Positions 43,061 to 56,099 of a stretch of 64,000 bases of DNA are shown in pieces. The first letter of the stretch is position 1. Every line of letters begins with the position of its first letter. The stretch covers positions 2,046,001-2,110,000 of the forward strand of contig CAVNZM010000013.1 in NCBI GenBank assembly GCA_963693365.1. Reading direction: 5' to 3'. The stretch comes from Amoebidium appalachense (Eukaryota > Ichthyosporea). The translations under genes and the position numbers were made by a program. The notes below the pieces were generated by a model. That model was given only the letters and a program-made list of their open reading frames with translations. It did no database searches and was not told the DNA's origin.

Positions 43061-43746
43061 CTTAATGGCCTTGGGTGTGTAGTGGAACGTGAGGAGGTAT
43101 GGTGATGTGATCACTTGCGAATACGGTTAGGTGCGTGCGTGTTCGTTTTTTATTTTCCCTTCTGTTTTCCATAATTTTTCGCGTGATGATTTTCATTGAT
43201 ATGAAACCCTCATGAATGAATAGTGCTAGCTAGATGCTCACCACTGTGTAAGCAGTCAGGCCAAAATGTAGACGATGGTACTGGTATATCGTATGATATA
43301 TATACGTGGGTATGGTGCGTGATGTGACGCAAGTGCTCTAATTGGATTAGCCTGAGCTGGCGAGACCCACGATGAATGCAAAGAATGTGGCAGTGCACTT
43401 GTAGTGCGTGGCTGCGATACATAATCTACGTTTTAATAGGGACGTAGTAGCGATAGTATGATCTGAGCCGGTGCCATGTAGTCCAGATGAAATGTAACCA
43501 ATCAGAATGCCAAATATGGCAAAAATTCTCCATCCATCTCGGCTGATTTGAAAGTTTTAAAACTTTGATATCGGTCGCTGTTGACCGCATTGTACCCCAT
43601 GTCATCACCGAAGCATGCACACACGCGCACACACACACACACAGACACACACACATGTACACAGATACAGATCCGACAACATCAGATGTGACTCCTGGGT
43701 GTGAATCCGGGTGTGTGCACTCAAGCAAACTTCGAATTCACGCGGC

Positions 43747-43778
<32 letters not shown>

Positions 43779-44144
43779 AAACACACAAACACACACACAC
43801 ACACACACACACCAGACAACACACGGCACATCATGTCTCCCCTCCTCAACCAAGCCCACACAGAGTTACCCTAAACTTCCACATCGCACTCAGTCTGTAA
43901 AAAAAAAAACACACAACAACTTAGTATTACACCTCCCGTGTCATCCCGTGTGAATCCGGATTACATTGTTACAATATACATTCAAGCAAACGATCGCGAA
44001 GCCGCGGGGCTGCCAAGTCTTAGAGGGTGTTTAAAAAAAATATAAAAAAACCTGTTAAGACGAACACCCTCTGAGGAAATATGCTATCTACTTGGTGGTA
44101 CAGTATAAACTACCTAGGATCGGCTGCAGCTGGCAGCTAGCAGC
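43061..44144. other. Intergenic region with CA repeats
   Basis: Downstream of the RING gene. It contains a CCAATCAG box at 43500 and CA repeats at about 43618-43660 and 43746-43812, between plain sequence. No gene is seen. Confidence 0.5.
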
Positions 44145-44862
44145 ATGGTGTTACTTACTACAGACGTACATGTGCACCGGCACGACGACGAGGCATTTCA
44201 CGGTTTCATGCATGTGCCACGTGCACAGTCGCGGTGCCACTGGGTGACTCAGGCACCCACCACTAGTTGCACGGGCCTGGCTATGTTTCCTAGTTGTTCT
44301 TTCAGAAAGGCTATATCCTCCGATAGTTTTCCTGACTTTTCCGTGGTCTTGTTGTGTCCCTAGGAAACATAGCCAGGCACAACACCACACCCACCACCAA
44401 CACAACACCCACTACTACACACACTGCACCCACCACCACCGCACCTACACCCACCCCACCCCCCATCCCCTACCCCTACTACTACCCGCCCTACCCCTAC
44501 GCCCCTCCTCATCCCCCCCCCTCTCCTACCCCCCTCCAGCTGATCCCCAGAAACGCCCTCCCCCCTCCCCACTCCCTGAACCCCCAGCACAGAAGAAACC
44601 ATCCCTTTCCCCACCCCTCCCCCCACCCCAAGCACTGGTGGCCCCCGTAGGTGAAGTAGGGACGTTGAATAATCAACCTGATACCCCCAACAAGCGTGAC
44701 GTAGCTTACTGGAAAGGAAAAGGAAAAGAAATTCTCGTAGCCGCATACACTAAGGCACTCAGAGAGGATAGGCAGACTGGCATTGGAGCAGCATACGGGG
44801 TGAAAACTAGAAAGAACCAGGGCCCCAACATTGAGGCTATAGCTAAAGCACAGGACAAGTGA
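44145..44862 (+). CDS. Weak candidate gene, unknown product
   Basis: The best-supported part is the frame from about 44539 to the TGA at 44860-44862. A Pro-rich stretch is followed by about 70 ordinary residues containing DVAYWKGKGKEILVAAYTKA and GAAYGVKTRKNQGPNIEAIA. This composition is unlike the repeat-derived frames. A possible acceptor (CCCCTCCAG) precedes it at 44538. A start could lie at 44145 in a separate 72-codon frame, which reads MVLLTTDVHVH, but I could not find a donor that joins the two convincingly. Another Thr/Pro/Tyr-rich frame overlaps at 44354-44650. A 19-bp inverted repeat (44275-44378) lies between the two parts. It may be a short gene, an exon of a longer one, or a decayed copy. 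Confidence 0.3.
44275..44378. repeat. 19-bp perfect inverted repeat with a 66-base spacer
   Basis: GCCTGGCTATGTTTCCTAG at 44275-44293 is matched by CTAGGAAACATAGCCAGGC at 44360-44378. It could form a stem-loop in RNA, or mark a tiny foldback element. No flanking target duplication is evident. Confidence 0.95.
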
Positions 44863-45009
44863 GCCCGACCGTATACGCACTGGAGCTGGCTAGGACTGGC
44901 TAGGAACTACTCACAGAGTTCCCCTCCCAACACAAGTACACATCCACACACACACACACATACATACACACATACACCGTGACACATATCCACTAACACA
45001 CACACACAC

Positions 45010-45076
<67 letters not shown>

Positions 45077-45092
45077 CTGCATGCGCGTACAC

Positions 45093-45127
<35 letters not shown>

Positions 45128-45279
45128 TCTACACACATCTACACACGCGCACACCAACACGCGCACACGTACACAAGCACACACAGACACACAGATCCCA
45201 TCGGAACCCCACTAACCCACCCCCACTAACCATACTAACTTCCTTATACTAACCGCCCCCTCCCCCTCCCCCTTCCCCT

Positions 45280-45318
<39 letters not shown>

Positions 45319-46612
45319 ACCCCACCCCAACCCTTTTCCCCCTTTTTCCCCTTAGTACCTCGATATGGTTAGTGATAGCTATGATATAAACAACCCCCTT
45401 CCCCTCCATTCCCCGTCCTTCCCCCCTCTCCTCCTCCATCCCTCTTTCTCTCCTCTTCTCTCCCCTTCTCCCCTTTCCCCCCCTCCCCCCCCCCCCCCCC
45501 CCCCCAACCCAACAACCCGGGGTGACCACATCTGCATAACACACACACAAACACGTATACAAACACACTTACAATCACATACAACATACACACACCAAGC
45601 ACACACAAACACCTACACACACGTATACACGCAGACACCCGTATATCGGAAATAGATCAATCTCTAGACCATAGATCTGTGGGAAAGGATATGTACGTAT
45701 ATCAAAATTCTAACTTGTAGATATATTTGGAATTTGGATGCATGTAAAATGTTGATTCATCTCTAAACTAGTTCGGTTCTGGTTCAATAGCATTTTTTAT
45801 TATTATTTTATTATTTGTTTATGTTTACGTTATTAGATAGCTCCTAATGTAAAACGAACCCACGTACCATAGATGAACACGGTTGAACAATTGCTATTAT
45901 CGGATTGGATAAATGCATAGTGTTAGTCACCAATGAGATATCAGAAATACACCCATATATCCACCTTTAACTTTCGACCAATAGGAATAGATCTTGTCCT
46001 GATAGCAAGCTATTGGAAAACTGTAGCCCGAACTCACCACACCACACACACACAACTTCTTTGCAGTGTACAGCAGTTCCCGTAAAGTTTCTCGTCTGTG
46101 CTTGGGGGGTTAGCACACACACCATACACCGGCAACACCAGCACGCTTAGCTATAAGGACGCCTGGGGCAGGGACTTTAGCGCTAGTCCACTAGATCCAT
46201 TCTAGACCACACAGTAGATAGGGGGGGGTGGTGACGGCCTCCCCAGGCCTCACCCCTCTTTGGTGTAACTACTGTTGGCTGAGCACCTTATAGCATAGCT
46301 GGTTTTACACGGTCTGCTCTTGTACACCTACACACACCGACACACAACATAAGTATACGAAAATACAGTGAATACACTACAAAATACACCACCACCCGGC
46401 ATATCAATAAAGTCAATTTTTCAAATTCAATTCGCATTAGGAGGAAATAATGAAAAAAGAAGAACCAAAAACCTTCAGGAAACACGATTATAGTATGTTT
46501 TCTATGAATTGAAGATATTTATATGTGTTCAAAAACAGCTTAAATATGTGCTTTTGAACCTCTCTAGAGACCTAATATTGCTTTGTGCTTGTCACTGGTT
46601 GATTAAAAAATG

Positions 46613-46691
<79 letters not shown>

Positions 46692-47159
46692 TAATGATTG
46701 GGATTGTTTTTTAGCTCAGATTTGTTCTGCATTGCTCTTTTAGAGGCTGACTTGCTTGCTGTGCCTCGGTAGGTTTTGAGGGGGGCCTGTTTGGAAGCAG
46801 CAGTAATGAGGTCTTCTTGCGAAGTGTGGTCTGGTCAACATCGATGCATATGACCGTGTTGGAGCAAACTAGTTTCACGCATACACGTACACTTAAGGTT
46901 TTGCCCGCTGGTGTCCTTTGTCACTTGTCGCTTTATTTTTATTTCGTAGCTTTGGCTTTTTCAGTTCTATTGGTGGTTATGTAGCCTGTGGCTGCACGTT
47001 GCCTTCATTAACGGATCAATAAAACCGAGTCAAAAGAAGAAAAAAAATTATATAAAAAAAATTGAGGGGTACGAGCAAGGGTGAAGAGTGATAAATTGGT
47101 AAACCAATTGCAAGTTTTGCAACGCGTCACCGGTGTACAGTTGTATACCGATGGGTGCG
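44863..47159. other. Intergenic region, repeats then AT-rich DNA
   Basis: 44938-45185 is CA-rich, with a pure CA tract at about 45020-45073. 45284-45318 and 45480-45505 are C runs. 45650-47159 is AT-rich plain sequence with a TA microsatellite at 46613-46687. CCAAT-type sites occur at about 45905 and 45964. I see no gene or RNA that I can support. Confidence 0.5.
46613..46687. repeat. (TA)n microsatellite
   Basis: About 75 bases of uninterrupted TA in an AT-rich intergenic region, the only long TA tract in the window. Confidence 0.97.
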
Positions 47160-47290
47160 ATTTTAGCCAATCGTAAGGTTGATTACTGCTGCTGGAGGAT
47201 AAAGCACTCCTATTGGTCATAATTAACCAATAGGAACAGATACCATTAGAGTGTTGCCCTTTTAGCCAATCAGCGTTCTCTATTGGGCAA
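47160..47290 (+). promoter_or_regulatory. CCAAT-box cluster upstream of the LCAT-like gene
   Basis: Within 130 bases, 340-470 bases before the ATG, there are GCCAATCG (47166), TCCTATTGGT (47208-47217), ACCAATAGGA (47226-47235), GCCAATCAG (47264) and CTATTGGG (47280). The second and third form a perfect 10-bp inverted repeat eight bases apart. The pattern suits NF-Y-type CCAAT-binding factors. The role is inferred from position and sequence only. Confidence 0.5.
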
Positions 47291-47628
47291 CTCCTTGTTT
47301 TTGTCCTTCCGGGCCGTGCGTCACTCATTCGGGATGCAGTCACCTCTGGGCCAAGGCTTCGTTTTGTGTTCTGTAGAGCCTCGGTTTTGCGTTCCAAGCA
47401 GGAGAAAGAGGGGCAGGGAAGAGGCTGATGCATGCAGGATAAATAATCGACTAAGTTCTAAACTACCTAGGCCCATACGCAGCGTGCATCAACTTCTAGG
47501 GCCATTCCTGCCTTTGTGCGTAATGGTTTGGCCACAGCGGTACCCAACCCATGCAGCAGGTTCATGAGCACTCAAATACCCGCACCTAATAGAAACAAAC
47601 AAGCATAGGCGAGTGCAAAGCAGCAAAA

Positions 47629-50600
47629 ATGGCTCCATCTCTTCTCCGCAACGTGCCTGTTGTGCTTGTGCCGGGCATGAAGGGATCCATCCTTGCCGAT
47701 CGCCTGACTGGCCAGCGGGTGTGGCTGGATGGCAACGTGGCACTTTCAGACCAGCTGTCCCCATCCACATCCCTCAAGCTGCCACGCGTGTTTGAAAACG
47801 GAGTGCAGGTGATACATATGTGTGCGTGAGATGCCACTGGGGGGGGAGGAGGGGGGGGAGGGGGGGGGGAGGAAGAAGAAGAAGGATATGTTGCAAAGGG
47901 GAGAGTGTGTCTTTAGAGACGCCTTTGGTTTCTGTGGCTGTTTGGAACGTTTTGTTCTGCTTGAACTACAGGTGAGGCCCCATCTGAGACGCATCAGTTA
48001 GCTACAAGAGCACACGCGTGGTGTTTGCCTGCAAGTGTCCTCTAAACGGCCCCACCACCCGCTCCCACACAAGCCTTACTCATGAAATCTTCGGTAGTTG
48101 ACGTCGCTCTGTAAGGAGCTCGGTGCTCCCTCGCTGTTCCTAGTAGGTTAGCGCCGATCGTTATGAACTTTAGCTTTCGCTACTTCGTTGTCTTGAATTC
48201 TCTTTCTTTTCTGTTCCGACGTTGCCTCCATACCTTTTACTGCCGTATGTTCTTGCATTCGCCATCTTACCCGTTCCCTCCGGTGTTGCTGACCGTCCTT
48301 TTGCACAGAGGCACGATGGGCTGCAGTCGTCGGGGATTGTGGAGGACATCACTTTCCTCTACCTTTACAAGATGCAGTTCTATGGCGCCTTCCTACACGT
48401 ACGTAACAAAGCTTTTCTATGGTTATGCCATTTGAGTTCCTCTTGGCTAGATAACGTAGGCTGCATATGATGTCCACTTAGTGCATCTGTATGATGAGTG
48501 ATGTATTGCTAACGGCGTGTCACGTACCTCCATGCCTTACGTGGGACAGCATTGAGCTACAATGTTCACCACCGTTGCGACTTTCTACACCTTTAACACA
48601 TCTAAGCCTGCTGGTCATTGTTCCCGCTCGTGCTCGCGAAAGGAGAGGAGACGCAATTTGTGTAACAGGGTTCTGGTTGCAGGCACTGCGGGGTGCTGGT
48701 CGTGAGGTGCACGTGTTTCACTACGATTGGAGACGGTCGCTGCTGGAGGCGGCAGACCAGCTGGAGGCCTTTGTGCTGTCCGTGTGTGCTAGGTCAGGCG
48801 CACAGGTGCAGGTGCGTGGCAGGAAGATACGTGCGCTCACAGGCAGGAGCATACACTCAAACAGGCAGGCACATACACTCAAACAGGCAGGCACATACAC
48901 TCAAACAGGCAGGCACAGGCACATACACTCAAACAGGCAGGCACATACACTCAAAAGGCAGGCACATACACTCACATCCAGGCACATACACTCAAACAGG
49001 CAGGCACATGCACTCACAGGCAGGAACATATGAACAAAATCTAGCTATACGCGCATGCACAAGCAAAGCTCTACAGGTGCACACAAGCAAAGCACATTCG
49101 AAAAAAACTGGCACCTATGTACGGAGATAGGCAGGCACGTATGGATGTAGTGAGTATGTGTTGACGTTTGGATGAAGTAGTAGGCACCTGTGCATGTAGG
49201 TATTAAACATATGTATAGATGTAATAGACACAGATGCATGTAGCCAGCACATATGCATGCAGGCAGGCTCACATGCCAGGCAATGAGGTACACACACAAA
49301 ATGCACACACAAATAGGCACATACACACGTAAGCAAGGTGCATACACACAAACACAGGCAAACGTACACACACACAACAAATGGACATACAAATAGGCAA
49401 ATGTGCACACACAGGTAAGGCACATATAAACACAGTACAGGCAAGGCACATAAACACACAAAAATTGGCTAACGTGTGCATGCATGGGCAATGGTGCCGC
49501 ACACATACACGTACACCTACACCCAACCGCACACGTGCAGGCATGTTGGGCTGCACCTATGCAAACACCGAGGTACAGAGCACTAGCCCACAGTTGTTGC
49601 CGCACGGCTCTTAAAGATCTACCAGTATCATCACATACGGTCATGAATGCACGTAATATCACATACAGACACACATCAGTATCGCAGGCACATAGTGGTA
49701 CACAGGGGCACACACACAGGATGGTACAGGCACGTGCATGTAAGCACGTACACTCAACAAACATAGAAACACACGACCATGGCAGTCATTAGGTGTGGGC
49801 TATATGGGGCATGGGTCTAACTCTATGGTCCCCCAGCTTGTGTGTCACAGCATGGGTGGCATGGCCGGTATGATGCTGCTCAACCGCCATCCTGAATGGT
49901 TCCATTCGGTATGCCTTTATTTATTTATTTATTTATTTACTTATTTATTTATTTCTTTATTTATTTATTTATTTATTTTGGGGGGGGGGGGTGTGGGAGG
50001 GGGAGAGGGGGGAGGGGGGGGGGGGGGGGAGGGGGGACGGGGGACGGACGTATATGTGTGTGTCCGTACATGACTTGGCTGTCGTTCACAATCTCAATGA
50101 CCAGGTGACTGGTGCAGTGGTCAGAATGATCGACAGCACAGTGCAGCCTCAAAACAGCCCATGCATGCTGGCTCCATTCACACTGTTTGCGTGTTATCCT
50201 AAAATTAACATGCTTTCTCCTAGCCGCCGCACTGCAAGGAGTGCACTGTGAAATTTGTGGTGAAGCTGCTCCCGAATACCAGAACTGGGGATAAGGGCAC
50301 GACGGACCTTGGGCACATCTGATTGGCTGGGGGTCACAGGTGTTGTTTGCCGGCACACCGTTCCAGCCCACGGCACCCCGCTGGATCGAGGAGGTGTCGG
50401 TGGGCAAGACCGTGGGCCTTAACCGCCAGGTAGGCCCAAATATGGTTATGCTGCATGTGGTGTACCCTTATAAGGTTATCTAATATGGTTATGCTGCATG
50501 AGTTCTAATACAGTTATGCTGCAAATGCTGCGAACTAATACGACTGGCTACATAGCAACTGCACATGTGTGCGCTGCCATGACTACATACACTGCATTTG

Positions 50601-51182
50601 GTGTGGCCTGTGCACGTGTGCTTTCACCCTCATCCATCACTCGTCATACACCTTATTCAGATGCAACCCCCCCCCCCCCCCCCCCTCCTGTTCCCCACCC
50701 CCCCCCCCCTCCACCCCCCCCCCCCCCCCCGCCGCGCCCAAACCCCCCCCCCCCCCCTTTGCATGAAGGCCCTGACTTTGGTTTCTCGAGTGCAGTTGGT
50801 ACACCCACGAACAACCCACCACCTTACCTCTCTCCACATTCTTTTAACCGCGTTTTCCATTTGCGTAGAGTGGGCAGTGTGGGTGGGGTGAGGGTGGGAG
50901 AAGTCAAATCATGAGAAAATCCGTCGTGTTTAAGTTTGTAGTGTTGTGCCCAACGTGCAACATGCACGTGCTAACACGTCAGCTAGAAATGTGCACGTCC
51001 TAACAGACCCCTCCTGACTGTGCACGTGCAGATACTCGCAGCAGATGTTGCGTTCAGCTTCACCAGCTGCTATGCTTTCCTGCCCCCGCACGGTCAAGGA
51101 ATGGTGGATGCACACGGCAACGAGGTGTGTGTGTGTGTGTGTGTGCTTGTGTGCGTGTGTGTGTCTGTCTGTGTGTGTGTGC

Positions 51183-51256
<74 letters not shown>

Positions 51257-51997
51257 ACGTGCGCGCGCGTGTGAATGCGTGTGTTGATGGATATATCACC
51301 GTTCTAGTCTTTAAAGCGCTCACCCACATCTTTAGCCACTGTCTGCAGCTAAAGGGCACAGTCCATCTGATACTGCGCACAGACTTCACTGTGTTCGGTA
51401 GGCCACAAGGCACACTTTTGACACCACACACACACACACACACACACACACAAGTAGACACACACACACACACCCATACACACACACACACACACACACA
51501 TACACAAACACACACTGCAGATCGTGCTGGACTACTATGACCCGCAGGTGTGGGTTGAGCGGCAGTTCAGCGTGTTCCACCCCAAGCACCCTCACAGTGT
51601 CGTGGGCAGGGAGGGAGCTTACAGGGAGGCTTATGCCTACCTGTGTGAGGCACTGAGGCTGGGGAGGGAGGTCAGGAGGCAGATACAGTGCAGGTGTGTG
51701 GGTGGGTGTGTGTGTGTTGGGGGCGGGGGGGAGGGGGGGGGGGGGGGAGGAGGGGGTTGTGTGTGTGGGTCTTTGCTGATGTGGGCCTGAGAGGCACACG
51801 TTGTGTGTGTGTGCACTCAGTCACCAGCGCACATGTAAGTTGCAGGTCAGGAGGGTCTGTGATTAGGCAACAACATGATACTATGCACGTGCATGAATAA
51901 AGGGGGACTGAGGGGCAAGGTGGTGTGGCACATGCATGCTCATTGCACGTGGGTTGGTCGCTTACCAGCCACTGTACCATATGCACACGCACGACAA

Positions 51998-52035
<38 letters not shown>

Positions 52036-52156
52036 CACAGACAGACTCAGCACACACACACACAAAACACACACACACACAAAACACACACACAAACAAC
52101 ACGCACGCACACACACACACCTACGCACAGGCAAACTACACGCACACTACACACAC

Positions 52157-52209
<53 letters not shown>

Positions 52210-52733
52210 ACACAAAACACAGACAGACTCAGCACACACACACACACACACACATACACACACAAAACACAGACAGACTCAGCACACACACACACAACAC
52301 ACATACACACAAAACACAGACAGACACAGCACACACACACACAACACATATACACACACAAAACACAGACAGACTCAGCACACACACACACAACACACAC
52401 ACATACACACACAAAACACAGACAGGCTCAGCACACACACACACACACACACATACACACACAAAACACAGACAGACTCAGCACACACACACACACAACA
52501 CACATACACACACAAAACACAGACAGACTCAGCACACACACACACAACACAAATCCACACACAAAACACAGACAGACTCAGCACACACACACACAACACA
52601 CACACATACACACACAAAACACAGACAGACTCAGCACACGCACACACAACACACATACACACACAAAACACAGTCAGACACAGCGCGCGCACACACACAC
52701 ACACATACACACAGAAAACACAGAAAGACTCAG

Positions 52734-52767
<34 letters not shown>

Positions 52768-52952
52768 AAACACAGACAGACTCGGCACACACACACACAA
52801 CACACACACATACACACACAAAACACAGACAGACTCAGCACACACACACACAACACACACACACACACACAAAACACACACACAAACAAACGCACACACG
52901 CACACACACACACCTACACACAATCAAACTACACGCACACTACACACACGCA

Positions 52953-52996
<44 letters not shown>

Positions 52997-53172
52997 ACAC
53001 ACAAAACACAGACAGACTCAACACACACACACACAACACACATACACACACAAAACACAGACAGACACAGCACACACACACACAACACATATACACACAC
53101 AAAACACAGACAGACTCAGCACACACACACACAACACACACACATACACACACAAAACACGGACAGACTCAG

Positions 53173-53203
<31 letters not shown>

Positions 53204-53272
53204 ACACAAAACACAGACAGACTCAGCACACACACACACAACACACATACACACACAAAACACAGACAGACT

Positions 53273-53316
<44 letters not shown>

Positions 53317-53461
53317 ACACAAAACACAGACAGACTCAGCACACACACACACGCACAACACACACACATACACACACAAAACACAGACAGACTCAGCACA
53401 CACACACACATACACACACACATACACACACACATACACACACAAAACACAGACAAACTCA

Positions 53462-53511
<50 letters not shown>

Positions 53512-53685
53512 ACACAAAACACAGACAGAGTCAGCACACACACACACATACACACACACATACACACACAAAACACAGACAGACTCAGCACACACACACA
53601 CACACACACACATACACACACACACACACAGACAGACTCAGCACACACACACAACACACATACACACACAAAACACAGACAGACT

Positions 53686-53729
<44 letters not shown>

Positions 53730-53741
53730 CACAGACAGACT

Positions 53742-53779
<38 letters not shown>

Positions 53780-53799
53780 ACACAAAACACAGACAGACT

Positions 53800-53835
<36 letters not shown>

Positions 53836-54082
53836 ACACAAAACACAGACAGACTCAGCACACACACACACAACACACACACATACACACACAAAACACA
53901 GACAGACTCAGCACACACACACACAACACACACACATACACACACAAAACACACAGACTAAACACAGACAGACTCAGCACACACACACACATACACACAC
54001 ACATACACACACAAAACACAGACAGACTCAGCACACACACACACACGCACACACACACACACACACAAAACACAGACAGACT

Positions 54083-54118
<36 letters not shown>

Positions 54119-54921
54119 ACACAAGACACAGACAGACTCAGCACACACACACACAACACACACACATACACACACACATACACACACAAAACACAGACAG
54201 ACTCAGCACACACACACACACGCACACATACACACAGAAAACACAGACAGACTCAGCACACACACACACAACACACACACACGCACATCACTCACGTACA
54301 CGCACAGGCCGGGTGTCAAGTACCCCCCGCTTGCACTGCTCTCAGGCAACGGCCATCCGGTGAAGACCACGGTGGTTGCTGACGGCCCAAAGGCATTCTG
54401 TGGATACGACTGGACATCGGGTACGTGTGTGTGTGTGTGGGTGTGTGTGTGTGTGCACTTGTGTGTGTGTGTGTGTGTGTGTGTTTGTGTGCGTGCGCGC
54501 GCTCGTGTGCAGGTCCATGCATGCACGCGCTCGTGTGCCGAAGGGTATGCGCATGTGTATGTCTGCTTTGAAGCATGTGTGTGTGTGTGTGAGTGTGTAC
54601 ATGGGTGCACATGTTACGTGTGTTGTGCTGAATGTCTACTCGACTGGTTTGTATCTGCCCTCCCCTAAGCGTACACATCACGACCCCCCTACCCCCCATG
54701 CACCCATGCACAGCACTCTCGCCCCTTGACCAGCATACCCCTCATTAGGGCCCACCCACATTGGGGACGATGTAGCCGACGTGCCCAGCACCCAGCTGCC
54801 CCAGGGCTACCGCTACACACAGGTACTGCTTGCAAAACCACCTCCCCTTCCCCTGAGAGTGTGCCCATGTCCCCCTTCCTCTCTCCCCTCCCCTCCCCCC
54901 TCCCCCCCCCCCTCCCCTCCC

Positions 54922-54961
<40 letters not shown>

Positions 54962-55167
54962 TTCCCCTCCCTCCCCTCCCTTCGTCCCTGCCTTAGGGCC
55001 CCCCCTGAGGATGGGCTTCGATTTATGATGCACACTCTTTTTGTGTAATTTGCGATTTGCATTGTGTTGTCCATTATGCATTTTATACCCCACTCGTTTC
55101 CTTACCTTCCCTGCTTTGCTTATGCAATTCTTATGCGCTCTCCCTCTAACCTCCCCCCCACACACAC

Positions 55168-55203
<36 letters not shown>

Positions 55204-56099
55204 ACTAGCCTCTTCAGGCATGGGGAACTAATATTGGTTGCCCTCTATCACACCCGACACCCCATGTGGCATGCGTGCATGCTGCCACTTTCTTACTGAC
55301 ATCTAACACTATGCCCCACCCGCCCCCCTACTGGGTGCCCCCTGAGGAAGGGCTCTGCTTATGTACCGTACTGCGCGCCTTAATGATGTTGCACACTTCA
55401 TTGTTTGCCTTTGCATGTGTGGTTAGTTGTCCTTTGTACCGTGCTCCGCATTCTAACCCCCCCCCCCCCTTTCCACCAACCACCACCACCACCAACTCAC
55501 ACACACACACACACGTACACACACACACATACACGTACACACACACACATACATGTACACACACACACACACACGTACACACACACACGTACACACACAC
55601 ATACACGTACACACACACGTACACACACACACACACACGTACACACACACACACACACGTACACACACACACGTACACACACACACGTACACACACACAC
55701 GTACACGTACACACACACACACACACGTACACACACACACGTACACACACACACACATACACGTACACACACACACACGTACACACACACACGTACACAC
55801 ACACATACACGTACACACACACACGTACACACACGTACACACACGTACACACACACACACACACGTACACACACCACACACACACACACACGTACACACA
55901 CGTACAGTACTTCACCAAGTATGTGCACCGCGTGCTTCTGTCCGACACCAGCAAGGCACATGGTGTGCTCTTGGACCTGCACCACCAGGTTACGGCCAGG
56001 CTGGGGCCCATAAAGGAGAAGAGGCAGGCCGTGGGTCTGCCCGTGCACGCGTTGGATGTGGAGGGGGCACCTGTGCACGTGGTGCTGGCTGACACGTGA
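47629..56099 (+). CDS. LCAT/PDAT-family acyltransferase or phospholipase
   Basis: Ten exons: 47629-47808, 48309-48398, 48683-48811, 49837-49908, 50340-50429, 51032-51124, 51521-51693, 54308-54420, 54749-54822, 55908-56099; 401 residues, phases consistent. It is an alpha/beta hydrolase of the lecithin:cholesterol acyltransferase family. VVLVPGMKGS (11-20) is the oxyanion region, YDWRR lies at 104-108, and the nucleophile elbow CHSMGG has Ser138 where GHSMGG is usual. The remaining triad candidates are Asp320 (HIGDDVADVPST) and His356 (KAHGVLLDL). Family members transfer acyl groups from phospholipids to sterols or diacylglycerol, or simply hydrolyse them; which applies cannot be told. There is no signal peptide or membrane anchor: the domain starts within ten residues of the ATG, and the ATG context CAAAAATGG is good. 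The largest intron (51694-54307) is almost wholly a minisatellite. AATAAA at 56546-56551 is a possible poly(A) signal. Confidence 0.9.
48842..49030. repeat. 22-bp minisatellite in LCAT-like intron 3
   Basis: The unit CATACACTCAAACAGGCAGG plus CA is repeated about eight times with small indels between 48842 and 49030. Confidence 0.92.
49910..49978. repeat. (TTTA)n repeat in LCAT-like intron 4
   Basis: About 68 bases of TTTA units starting seven bases after the donor, followed at once by G runs (49980-50040). Confidence 0.93.
51125..51262. repeat. (GT)n beginning at the donor of LCAT-like exon 6
   Basis: The 5' splice site GTGTGTGTG is itself the start of about 130 bases of GT. The same intron ends in CA repeats (51425-51515). 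Confidence 0.96.
52000..54295. repeat. 2.3-kb minisatellite in LCAT-like intron 7
   Basis: Several dozen units of variable length (about 40-75 bp), each with the core AAAACACAGACAGACTCAGC joined by CA repeats and CATACACACAC. Length differences lie in the CA stretches. All forward frames are open (Thr/His-rich), which gives long spurious open frames. Confidence 0.95.
54843..54885 (+). repeat. Short repeat shared with 58038-58081
   Basis: CCCTTCCCCTGAGAGTGTGC and CCATG-n-CCCCTTCCT occur here and at 58038-58081 in the same orientation, each followed by a long CT/C tract and then a related T-rich segment (55020-55045 and 58165-58215). Confidence 0.85.
55001..55090 (+). repeat. Dispersed repeat, diverged copy E
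   Basis: Carries CCCTGAGGATGGGCTTCG and TTTATGATGCACACT after a long C run; otherwise diverged from copies A-C. It lies in LCAT-like intron 9, in the sense orientation. Confidence 0.6.
55336..55457 (+). repeat. Dispersed repeat, copy B
   Basis: CCCCTGAGGAAGGGCTCTGC to GCTCCGCATTCTAA, about 80% like copies A and C by eye. In LCAT-like intron 9, sense orientation, ending at a C run. Confidence 0.85.
55497..55905. repeat. CA/CACGTA repeat up to the last LCAT-like acceptor
   Basis: About 400 bases of CA punctuated by CACGTACAC, ending in GTACAG, the 3' splice site of exon 10 (55908). Confidence 0.93.

Noticed and set aside
46130-46280. Possible small nuclear RNA in an ordinary intergenic stretch
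   Set aside because: No U1-U6 signature sequence (5' splice-site complement, Sm site with flanking stems) could be placed.
48842-49030. Possible CRISPR-like array
   Set aside because: Short contiguous 22-bp units without spacers, in an intron.
51875-54668. Very long forward open frames (up to 910 codons)
   Set aside because: They are products of the CA minisatellite, which is open in all forward frames (Thr/His repeats), and lie inside an intron of the LCAT-like gene.
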